From positions 1-6,201 of the forward strand of contig JAFKFE010000377.1 in assembly GCA_017308345.1 (NCBI GenBank): a DNA stretch of 6,201 nt, given 5' to 3'. Shown in pieces: positions 1 through 4,661 of the stretch. The stretch is from Alphaproteobacteria bacterium (GTDB taxonomy: Bacteria > Pseudomonadota > Alphaproteobacteria > Rhizobiales > Rhizobiaceae). The notes under the pieces were generated by a model, which searched no databases, had not been told where the DNA came from, and worked only from the letters and a program-made list of their open reading frames with translations. How positions within the stretch are numbered: the stretch's first letter is position 1; every line of letters starts with the position of its first letter. The position numbers were made by a program, and so were the translations under genes.

Positions 1-618
1 GAGATCGAGGCGATCGAGGTCGAGGATCTCGGCGCCGGCATCGATATCCAGATCCGGCTCAAGGATCAGGCCAACACCCGCTTCCAGGCACGGCGGCGCA
101 GGCTGGCCGGGCCAGTCGGCTGCGGGCTTTGCGGTATCGAATCCATCGAGGAAGCGATGCGCTCGGTCGACCCGGTTGGTGCGTCGCGGCTTACGCTTCG
201 ATCGGAAGACATCACAAGCGCCGTCAGGCTGCTATCGAAGCTGCAGCCGCTGCACACGGAAACCGGCGCGGTGCATGCTGCGGGCTTCTATGTTCCCGGC
301 AAGGGCATCGTGATGGCGCGCGAGGATGTCGGCCGCCACAACGCGCTGGACAAGCTGGCCGGCGCGCTGGCCAAGGCCGGCATCGACGGCACGAGCGGCG
401 CCGTCGTGGTGACCTCGCGCGTGTCGGTGGAGATGGTGCAGAAGACGGCCGCGATCGGCGCTTCGACCATCATCGCGGTTTCGGCGCCGACCGCCCTGGC
501 CATCCGCACGGCCGACGCCGCAGGCATGACGCTGGTGGCGCTGGTGCGCAGCGATGATTTCGATATTTTCACCCACCCTGAACGGGTGGCCTGCGGAGTT
601 GCCAAGCATGTCGCATGA
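1..618 (+). CDS. fdhD: Formate dehydrogenase accessory sulfurtransferase FdhD (FdsC), 5'-truncated by window edge
   Basis: The frame is open from base 1 and ends at TGA 616-618, giving 205 visible residues. FdhD proteins are usually about 270-280 residues, so roughly 70 N-terminal residues lie outside the window. Family knowledge: FdhD takes sulfur from a cysteine desulfurase and passes it to the bis-MGD molybdenum cofactor, which activates formate dehydrogenase in the cytoplasm. Seen here: the sulfur-relay CxxC motif GCGLCGIES (Cys codons 121-123 and 130-132), the conserved block EDVGRHNALDKL (about 328-363), and the C-terminal segment starting SRVSVEMVQKTAAIGAS (about 415-465) that helps form the cofactor-binding fold. 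The next gene, fdsD, overlaps its end by 11 nt, which matches the C-D order of fdsGBACD operons, where the FdhD homologue is called FdsC. Codon use is like that of its neighbours, and nothing looks broken inside the visible part. Confidence 0.95.
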   Translation, partial: EIEAIEVEDLGAGIDIQIRLKDQANTRFQARRRRLAGPVGCGLCGIESIEEAMRSVDPVGASRLTLRSEDITSAVRLLSKLQPLHTETGAVHAAGFYVPGKGIVMAREDVGRHNALDKLAGALAKAGIDGTSGAVVVTSRVSVEMVQKTAAIGASTIIAVSAPTALAIRTADAAGMTLVALVRSDDFDIFTHPERVACGVAKHVA

Positions 619-895
619 CGAGGACCACATCGCCAGCACCAGGGAAAAGCTGGTGCGCATGGCGAACCAGATCGCCACCTTCTTCCACTCGAAGCCGCGC
701 GAGGAAGGCATTGCCGGCGTAGCCGAGCACATCAACAAGTTCTGGGAGCCGAGGATGCGTCGGCAGTTGTTCGAACTCCTGGACGGCGACGCGGAGGATT
801 TCGACGACCTCGTGATCGCCGCGTCGGCCAGGATAAAGCGTCCCAAGACGGCTGAGCAGGCTGACAAGAACCTCGGCTACGCCAGGCAGGCATAG
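608..895 (+). CDS. fdsD: NAD-dependent formate dehydrogenase delta subunit FdsD
   Basis: This 95-residue protein starts at ATG 608 and stops at TAG 893-895. The start is chosen because GGAG at 595-598 lies 9 nt upstream and the protein then begins MSHDEDHIAS. An upstream in-frame ATG at 554 would add 18 residues lying inside fdhD and has no comparable site. The sequence matches the FdsD family: LVRMANQIATFFHS (residues 15-28), then GVAEHINKFWEPRMRRQL (37-54), and an acidic helix before a Lys/Arg-rich tail. FdsD is a small soluble subunit of the molybdenum- and NAD-dependent formate dehydrogenase FdsABG. It is usually the last gene of the operon, and its exact biochemical role is not well settled. 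Translational coupling to fdhD through the 11-nt overlap is likely. The usual family length is 60-100 residues, so this copy looks complete. Confidence 0.92.
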   Translation: MSHDEDHIASTREKLVRMANQIATFFHSKPREEGIAGVAEHINKFWEPRMRRQLFELLDGDAEDFDDLVIAASARIKRPKTAEQADKNLGYARQA

Positions 896-938
896 GCAGC
901 AACGCCGTTTTTCACCCGGCGGCACCGTCTGGCGACAA

Positions 939-962
939 AGGTCTTATATTTTTCCTCTCTAA
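939..962 (+). promoter_or_regulatory. AT-rich patch upstream of the regulator gene, possible promoter region
   Basis: The 142-nt gap between fdsD and the next gene contains one clearly AT-rich patch in an otherwise GC-rich window, including TATATT at 945-950 and a short T run at 949-953. This could serve as a -10 region for the regulator gene at 1038. No convincing -35 element (TTGAC-like) was found at 16-18 nt spacing, so the call rests mainly on base composition and position. Confidence 0.25.
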
Positions 963-1025
963 AGTTCGGCTGCCTTGGACGGGCCGCTTCTGCTATGGTC
1001 GGCGACAGGAAATCGTCTGGCCGGC

Positions 1026-1029
1026 GGGG
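1026..1029 (+). promoter_or_regulatory. Ribosome binding site deciding the GTG 1038 start
   Basis: GGGG at 1026-1029 lies 8 nt before GTG 1038. The longer reading from TTG 975 has no purine-rich site at the right distance, and its 21 extra residues do not look like part of the hydrolase fold. This favours GTG 1038. Confidence 0.5.
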
Positions 1030-1037
1030 TAGTTTGC

Positions 1038-2591
1038 GTGAGGCCGATCGAGACCAGGTACGCGCGCAGCGGGGAGGTGCGGATCGCCTATCAGGTGGTC
1101 GGCCAGGGCGCGTTCGATCTCGTCTTCGTGCCGGGCTTCATCTCCAATCTTGATCTCCAGTGGGAGGATGAAGGCTATAGTCGCCTGTTGAAACGGCTTT
1201 CGGCCTTCTCGCGGCTGATCCTGTTCGACAAGCGCGGCACCGGGCTTTCCGACCGCGTCGACACCCATCACCTGCCCAGCCTGGAGACCCGCATGGACGA
1301 TGTGCGCGCGGTGATGGACGCCGCCGGCAGCGGCCGGGCGGCGATCCTCGGCGCCTCGGAGGGCGCGCCGATGGCGATGCTGTTCGCCGCCACCTATCCG
1401 GAGCGGACGCGCGCGCTCGTCCTCTATGGCGCCTATGCGCATTTCCACAAATGGGTCATGCCGCCGGAACGGCTGGAAGCCTTCATCGAGACGGCGGAGA
1501 CATGCTGGGGTACCGGCGCCACCTTGCCCAATTTCGCGCCCGGCCGCGTGGACGACGCGCATTTCGCCCAGTGGTGGGCCCGGTTCGAGCGACTGTCGGC
1601 CAGCCCGACGGCCGCGGCGGCGCTTGCCCGCATGAACGCCGATATCGACGTGCGCGGCATCCTGGCGATGATCAGCGCGCCGACGCTTATCATCCATCGC
1701 CGCAACGACGCCCGTGTCGACCCCGATGCCAGCCGCTTCCTCGCGAAGAAGATCCCGCATGCGCGGCTGGCCGAGATAGCCGGGCGCGATCATCCGATCT
1801 GGACCGGCGATGTCGATCGCGTGGCCGACCTGATCGAGGAATGCCTGACCGGCGAGCCCGCGGTGGCCGACACCGAGCGCGTGCTGGCGGCGCTGCTGGT
1901 GACGCGCATCTATGATACGGCCAAGCTCGGCGACCGCATGTGGAGCGAGCGCAGCCAGCGTTTCCAGGAAACCTGGCGACTCCTGGTCGGGCGCCACGGC
2001 GGACGCGCGGCCGGCACGCATGGCGAATTGATGATCGCGCGCTTCGACGGGCCGGCGCGCGCCATTCGCTGCGCGGCGGCGCTGCGCGAGGCGGCGCAGC
2101 AGATCGGCGTGGCGAGCGCGCAAGGCGCGCATGTCGGCGAGATCGAGATGCGCGGCCAACCGGTCGGGCTGACGGCGCGGGTGACGATGCAGCTCGCCGC
2201 GCATGCCGGACGCGGCGACATCCTGGCCTCGCGGCTGGTCGCCGATCTCGCGGTGGGCTCCGGCCTGCATTTCGTCGACGCCGGCCGCGTCAGCCTCGAT
2301 GAGCTGGACGAGCCGGTGCCGGTGGTCCTGGCAACGTCGGAGCAGCATCTGGAACCGGCCTGCCGGTCGAAAGGAAAACCTGCCGAGCCGGCGTCGCTGA
2401 CGGCGCGGGAAAGCGAGGTGGTGAACCTGATCGCCGACGGCAAGAGCAATGCGGCGATAGCCGCCGAGCTCAGCCTCAGCGAGCATACGGTCAAGCGCCA
2501 CGTCGCCAACATATTGCTGAAGCTCGACCTGCCGTCGCGAGCGGCCGCGGCGGCTTTCTCGGCGAGGCACGCTGGCCCGGACGGGCCATGA
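1038..2591 (+). CDS. Alpha/beta-hydrolase - degenerate cyclase homology domain - LuxR HTH fusion regulator
   Basis: A 517-residue protein from GTG 1038 to TGA 2589-2591. Residues about 1-272 are an alpha/beta-hydrolase: nucleophile motif GASEG with Ser107 (codon 1356-1358), likely acid Asp224 in HRRNDARV, and His252 in GRDHPIWTGD. Residues about 280-432 align by eye with class III adenylate/guanylate cyclase domains, for example RFDGPARAIRCAAALREA (335-352) and HVGEIEMRG (365-373). However, the metal-binding Asp positions are Arg290 and Glu330, and the usual Asn/His and Arg near the second half are Arg381 and Gln385, so catalysis is unlikely. Residues about 453-510 are a LuxR/GerE-type helix-turn-helix: SLTARESEVVNLIADGKSN, then recognition helix SEHTVKRHVANILLKL (481-496). 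No membrane segment or signal peptide is seen, so it should be a cytoplasmic transcription regulator. I infer that the hydrolase domain senses or processes a small molecule. Its targets may be the three genes downstream. Domain calls are firm; the biological role is unknown. Confidence 0.9.
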   Translation: MRPIETRYARSGEVRIAYQVVGQGAFDLVFVPGFISNLDLQWEDEGYSRLLKRLSAFSRLILFDKRGTGLSDRVDTHHLPSLETRMDDVRAVMDAAGSGRAAILGASEGAPMAMLFAATYPERTRALVLYGAYAHFHKWVMPPERLEAFIETAETCWGTGATLPNFAPGRVDDAHFAQWWARFERLSASPTAAAALARMNADIDVRGILAMISAPTLIIHRRNDARVDPDASRFLAKKIPHARLAEIAGRDHPIWTGDVDRVADLIEECLTGEPAVADTERVLAALLVTRIYDTAKLGDRMWSERSQRFQETWRLLVGRHGGRAAGTHGELMIARFDGPARAIRCAAALREAAQQIGVASAQGAHVGEIEMRGQPVGLTARVTMQLAAHAGRGDILASRLVADLAVGSGLHFVDAGRVSLDELDEPVPVVLATSEQHLEPACRSKGKPAEPASLTARESEVVNLIADGKSNAAIAAELSLSEHTVKRHVANILLKLDLPSRAAAAAFSARHAGPDGP

Positions 2592-2597
2592 GAGCCA

Positions 2598-2620
2598 TGG
2601 CGCTTTCGGGGGAAGCGCCG
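2598..2620 (+). terminator. GC-rich hairpin just after the regulator stop codon
   Basis: GGCGCTT (2599-2605) pairs perfectly with AAGCGCC (2613-2619) around a 7-nt G-rich loop, with possible G-U pairs on both ends. It begins 7 nt after the stop codon at 2589-2591. No T run follows, so it is either a weak intrinsic terminator, an mRNA 3' stabilising stem, or a site of Rho-aided termination. Confidence 0.4.
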
Positions 2621-2652
2621 GGCCTGCCCCAAGCGATATCAATTCTCCCCAT

Positions 2653-2685
2653 GCAGGCTTGGCGGTGTCGCCGCAAGGGCCCTGC
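2653..2685 (+). promoter_or_regulatory. Long bulged hairpin in front of the exported CMD gene's ribosome binding site
   Basis: Three nested stems line up: GCAGG (2653-2657) with CCTGC (2681-2685), CTT (2658-2660) with AAG (2675-2677), and GGCG (2661-2664) with CGCC (2669-2672) around a GTGT loop. Small bulges sit only on the 3' side. The structure ends 4 nt before the GGAGG ribosome binding site at 2690, so it may affect translation of the gene at 2700. It could instead act as a transcription terminator, but there is no T run. Confidence 0.35.
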
Positions 2686-2689
2686 GAAT

Positions 2690-2694
2690 GGAGG
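2690..2694 (+). promoter_or_regulatory. Ribosome binding site GGAGG deciding the ATG 2700 start
   Basis: GGAGG overlaps the last base of an earlier in-frame ATG (2688-2690) and sits 5 nt before ATG 2700. Because the earlier ATG would place the ribosome binding site inside the coding sequence, 2700 is the better start. Starting there also gives a cleaner signal peptide. Confidence 0.75.
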
Positions 2695-2699
2695 ATGAG

Positions 2700-3173
2700 A
2701 TGCTGAAACTCACGCGCAAGATCGGATTGCTGGCATTTGCCGCGAGCGCATTGCTGGCCTTCACCCCGGCGCATGCCGAAGACGCTTCGGCCACCGCCGC
2801 CTACAAGGATATCCAGGCCACGCTGGGCTCGGTGCCCGATATGTTCAAGACGCTGCCGGACGTCGCGGTCGCCGGCGCCTGGGCCGAGATCAAGGGCGTC
2901 CAGCTCAATCCAGACACCGCCCTCAACGGCAAGACCAAGGAGTTGATGGGGCTGGCGGTGGCCTCGCAGATCCCCTGCCAATACTGCATCTATTTCCACA
3001 CGCTGGCCGCCAAGGCCAACGGCGCGAGCGACGAAGAGATCAAGGAGGCCGTGGCGATGGCGGCCATCGTGCGGCACTGGTCGACAATGCTCAACGGCAG
3101 CCAGGTCGACCTGGAGACCTTCAAGAAGCAGACAGACGACCTGTTCGCGGCCGTCAAGGCGAAGTCGCAGTGA
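2700..3173 (+). CDS. Exported carboxymuconolactone decarboxylase / AhpD-like protein
   Basis: A 157-residue protein from ATG 2700 to TGA 3171-3173. Residues 1-26 form a Sec-type signal peptide: basic start with Lys3, Arg6 and Lys7, hydrophobic core from about 8 to 21, and likely cleavage after AHA26. The mature part carries the CMD/AhpD signature: KTKELMGLAVASQIPCQYCI (residues 78-97) followed by YFHTLAAKANGASDEEIKEA (98-117), with a Cys93-x-x-Cys96-x3-His100 active site. In AhpD-type proteins this site gives thiol-disulfide or alkylhydroperoxidase chemistry. In true carboxymuconolactone decarboxylases the cysteines are absent, so the AhpD-like role is favoured. Most family members are cytoplasmic; a periplasmic location is less common and would need a periplasmic thiol reductant. 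It is the first of three small genes behind the LuxR-type regulator. The substrate cannot be told from sequence. Confidence 0.88.
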   Translation: MLKLTRKIGLLAFAASALLAFTPAHAEDASATAAYKDIQATLGSVPDMFKTLPDVAVAGAWAEIKGVQLNPDTALNGKTKELMGLAVASQIPCQYCIYFHTLAAKANGASDEEIKEAVAMAAIVRHWSTMLNGSQVDLETFKKQTDDLFAAVKAKSQ

Positions 3174-3182
3174 ACGAAATTC

Positions 3183-3207
3183 CTGCCCGGCGATGAACGT
3201 CGGGCAG
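3183..3207 (+). terminator. Strong 10-bp hairpin between the CMD and NTF2-like genes
   Basis: The ten bases at 3183-3192 pair with 3198-3207 (one G-U pair) around an ATGAA loop, starting 9 nt after the CMD stop codon. The stem is the strongest in the window, but no T run follows it. It may reduce read-through or protect the upstream transcript. Its 3' arm is also complementary to the 5' arm of the next hairpin at 3225. Confidence 0.45.
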
Positions 3208-3224
3208 CGCATTCCATGTCAAAC

Positions 3225-3242
3225 GCCCGATCGAAGACGGGC
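3225..3242 (+). promoter_or_regulatory. Second hairpin next to the ribosome binding site of the NTF2-like gene
   Basis: GCCCG (3225-3229) pairs with CGGGC (3238-3242) around an 8-nt loop. The stem ends 4 nt before GGAGG at 3247. Its arms repeat the core of the stem at 3185-3205, so the two hairpins can exchange partners. This is the geometry seen in attenuators, though a regulatory role is only inference. Confidence 0.35.
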
Positions 3243-3246
3243 ATAT

Positions 3247-3251
3247 GGAGG
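3247..3251 (+). promoter_or_regulatory. Ribosome binding site GGAGG deciding the ATG 3257 start
   Basis: As for the previous gene, GGAGG overlaps an upstream in-frame ATG (3245-3247) and lies 5 nt before ATG 3257. The layout is the same base for base as at 2690, so both starts are set to the second ATG. Confidence 0.75.
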
Positions 3252-3256
3252 ATGAC

Positions 3257-3619
3257 ATGCTGACCAAGACCCAGACCGTGGACGGCGCGGCGATCAAGAA
3301 GGCGATCGAGGCGCGCGACGGCAAGATGCTGTCGAGCTTCTACAGTGACGATGCGGTGGTGCGGGTGATCGACCGCAACAATCCGCCGAGCAAGCCGCGC
3401 GAGATACGTGGCCGCGCGGCGATCAGCACTTTCTGGGACGACATCTGCAGCCGGGCGATGACCCACAAGGTCGACACCACGATCGCCGAGGGCGACAGCC
3501 TCGCCTTCACCCAGGCCTGCGCCTACCCGGACGGCACCAAGGTGTTCTGCGCGGCGATGCTGGAGCTGAAGGGCGGCCGCATCGCAAGGCAGACCGTCGT
3601 GCAGGCCTGGGACGAATAG
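3257..3619 (+). CDS. NTF2-like / SnoaL-like fold protein, cytoplasmic
   Basis: A 120-residue protein from ATG 3257 to TAG 3617-3619. Its length and pattern fit a single NTF2/SnoaL-like cone fold: N-terminal helix AAIKKAIEARDGKMLSSFYS (residues 11-30), the strand-loop DDAVVRVIDRNNPPSK (31-46), the typical GRAAISTFWDDI (52-63), then alternating strands ending in RIARQTVVQAWDE (108-120). No signal peptide is present, so it should act in the cytoplasm. Members of this fold include isomerases, cyclases, dehydratases and non-enzymatic binding proteins, and no residue pattern here points to one reaction. Cys64, Cys88 and Cys98 are present but not in a motif. It sits 83 nt behind the exported CMD gene and 54 nt ahead of the next gene, and is probably part of the same cluster. 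The fold call is moderately firm; the function is unknown. Confidence 0.8.
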   Translation: MLTKTQTVDGAAIKKAIEARDGKMLSSFYSDDAVVRVIDRNNPPSKPREIRGRAAISTFWDDICSRAMTHKVDTTIAEGDSLAFTQACAYPDGTKVFCAAMLELKGGRIARQTVVQAWDE

Positions 3620-3660
3620 TCAACGGCGGCCAAATCAACAACGGCTTGGGCCGCAATGGT

Positions 3661-3666
3661 GAGGAG
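3661..3666 (+). promoter_or_regulatory. Ribosome binding site GAGGAG deciding the ATG 3674 start
   Basis: GAGGAG lies 7 nt before ATG 3674. An earlier in-frame ATG at 3656 would put this site inside the coding sequence and add only six residues of no family character. The segments GCGGCC (3626-3631) and GGCCGC (3649-3654) just upstream can form another stem. Confidence 0.65.
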
Positions 3667-3673
3667 AACGAAC

Positions 3674-3988
3674 ATGTTCAGCGCCAGATGGCAGATCGAC
3701 GCCAAGTTCGGGCATAAGCAGACCGTGCTTGAGCTGCTGAAGAAATGGGAACGCGAGATCGGCTCCCAGGTCGGTATCTCCGACCTGGAGTTCCGGATCA
3801 TGACGGGTTCGATCGGCGCGCGGGAAGCGACGGTCGAGTCACATCACCAGGTCCAGAGCCTCGCCCAACTGGAAGAATTCTTCGCCAAGATCGGCAAGAT
3901 CGACGCGCATGCCAAATGGGGCAAGGAGATGGAGCCCTATGTGGTATCGGGTACCAGTCTTTGGCAGATTCTCCGGATCGTGGAGTAG
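3674..3988 (+). CDS. Small conserved-looking protein, possible dimeric alpha/beta barrel
   Basis: A 104-residue protein from ATG 3674 to TAG 3986-3988. I do not recognise a named family with certainty. The pattern is strand (FSARWQID, residues 2-9), amphipathic helix (HKQTVLELLKKWEREIG, 14-30), strand (DLEFRIMTGSIG, 37-48), strand (EATVESHHQVQS, 51-62), helix (LAQLEEFFAKIGK, 63-75), then a His/Trp-containing segment and a final strand (GTSLWQILRIV, 93-103). This beta-alpha-beta-beta-alpha-beta order is that of ferredoxin-like dimeric alpha/beta barrels such as the NIPSNAP or ABM types. Many of these bind haem or small aromatic compounds or act as monooxygenases. Candidate functional residues are His57, His58, His79 and Trp82. 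There is no signal peptide. It is the last gene of the + strand cluster and faces the minus-strand SnoaL gene across 110 nt. Confidence 0.75.
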   Translation: MFSARWQIDAKFGHKQTVLELLKKWEREIGSQVGISDLEFRIMTGSIGAREATVESHHQVQSLAQLEEFFAKIGKIDAHAKWGKEMEPYVVSGTSLWQILRIVE

Positions 3989-4036
3989 CGACCCGGCGGG
4001 GCTTATGAGAGGCGGAGCCTGCCTGCGAGTTTGCTC

Positions 4037-4092
4037 TGCCCCTCTTACGGCCCTTCGGGCCGCCTTCCCCCTCGATCGCGAGAAGGGAGCGG
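4037..4092. repeat. Tandem palindromes between convergent genes, RIME-like element and possible two-way terminator
   Basis: Two hairpins lie side by side in the 110-nt convergent gap. The first is CGGCCC-TTC-GGGCCG (4048-4062), perfect over 6 bp. The second pairs CTCG (4071-4074) with CGAG (4079-4082), extended by TTCCC (4065-4069) with GGGAG (4085-4089) across a small internal loop. The order TGCCCCTC, palindrome, then CCTTC-rich palindrome resembles the intergenic mosaic elements (RIME) recalled from rhizobia, here diverged. Being symmetric, the element could stop transcription from both sides, though there are no T runs. The family assignment is from memory and should be treated as tentative. 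Confidence 0.5.
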
Positions 4093-4098
4093 ACCGCC

Positions 4099-4584
4099 CT
4101 ACATCAGGCCAAGCTGCTTGTAGAAGCCGAGCGCGTCGTAATAGTCGCTCTGGGTCGCGATCTTGCCGTACTTGATGGAAAACATCGAGGCGCCGGTGAA
4201 GGAGAATTTCTTGCCGGTCGCCGCCGTGCCATCCCCCCAGGCGCCGGTATTGGTGCCGGAGAACTCCCATTCGAAGGAGACACGATCGCCGTCGACGAGC
4301 GGCTTGCCCTTCATCGTCCAGACGGCGTCGGGAACAGCCTTCAGGAAATTGTCGATGACACCGGTCTTGGCGGCGTCGCGGCCGGTGACCGGCTTGCCGA
4401 CGGACGCGTCGTAATAGGTGACGTCATCGGCGAAGTAGCCGGCGGCCTTGGCCGAGTCGTGCGCATTCCAGGCCGCGACATAGGCCTCGACCACCGATTG
4501 CGCGGTATCGGCGGCGAAGGATGGAGCCACGGCAAAAAGCGTGGCGGCGATAGCTGCCGATGCTAGAAACTGGCGGCGTTGCAT
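4099..4584 (-). CDS. Tat-exported SnoaL-like / ester-cyclase-type protein
   Basis: A 161-residue protein read from ATG 4584-4582 down to TAG at 4101-4099. The start is supported by GGGAGG (4594-4599 on the minus strand) 9 nt upstream; longer in-frame reading runs back into the patD gene and is not credible. The N-terminus MQRRQFLASAAIAATLFA fits a twin-arginine signal (RRxFL) with a hydrophobic stretch and probable cleavage after SFA24. The mature part is a SnoaL/NTF2-like domain: VVEAYVAAWNAHDSAKAAGY (31-50), FADDVTYYDASVGKPVTGRD (51-70), DGDRVSFEWEFSGTNTG (98-114), TGKKFSFTGASMFSIKYGKI (123-142) and DYYDALGFYKQLG (147-159). Relatives are polyketide cyclases and many uncharacterised secreted proteins. 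The substrate is unknown. It lies 77 nt downstream of patD on the same strand, so co-transcription is possible, and it converges on the + strand cluster that also encodes an NTF2-like protein. Confidence 0.88.
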   Translation of the reverse strand: MQRRQFLASAAIAATLFAVAPSFAADTAQSVVEAYVAAWNAHDSAKAAGYFADDVTYYDASVGKPVTGRDAAKTGVIDNFLKAVPDAVWTMKGKPLVDGDRVSFEWEFSGTNTGAWGDGTAATGKKFSFTGASMFSIKYGKIATQSDYYDALGFYKQLGLM

Positions 4585-4613
4585 TGTTGTTTTCCTCCCT
4601 GGTTGAATGCTTG

Positions 4614-4661
4614 CCTTCGTCTTCCATCTCCCTCCGTGGAGAAGGTGCTCGGCGAAGGGGC
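4614..4661. repeat. Partial palindromic element between patD and the SnoaL-like gene
   Basis: CCTTCG (4614-4619) is the inverted match of CGAAGG (4653-4658), and inside it CTCC (4628-4631) can pair with GGAG (4638-4641). The right half, with GGAGAAGGTGCTCGGCGAAG at 4638-4657, resembles the half-palindrome of rhizobial RIME-type repeats. It lies immediately after the patD stop codon on the minus strand and could fold in the patD transcript to end it or protect its 3' end. The pairing is seen directly; the repeat family is from memory. Confidence 0.35.

Noticed and set aside
904..923. Possible intrinsic terminator after fdsD
   Set aside because: The stem GCCG/CGGC is only 4 bp and the T run lies inside the loop rather than after the stem.
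975..1037. TTG 975 as the start of the regulator
   Set aside because: It has no ribosome binding site, and the added residues do not fit the start of the hydrolase fold. GTG 1038 has GGGG at 8 nt.
993..3212. A 739-codon open frame on the minus strand, antisense to the regulator and the CMD gene
   Set aside because: It is Arg/His/Gly-rich with no recognisable domain and spans two well-supported + strand genes and their gap. Long antisense frames of this kind are common in GC-rich DNA.
3642..3653. CGGC-TTGG-GCCG hairpin before the 104-residue protein
   Set aside because: It is only 4 bp and competes with the better 3626-3631/3649-3654 pairing, so it is not listed as a separate element.
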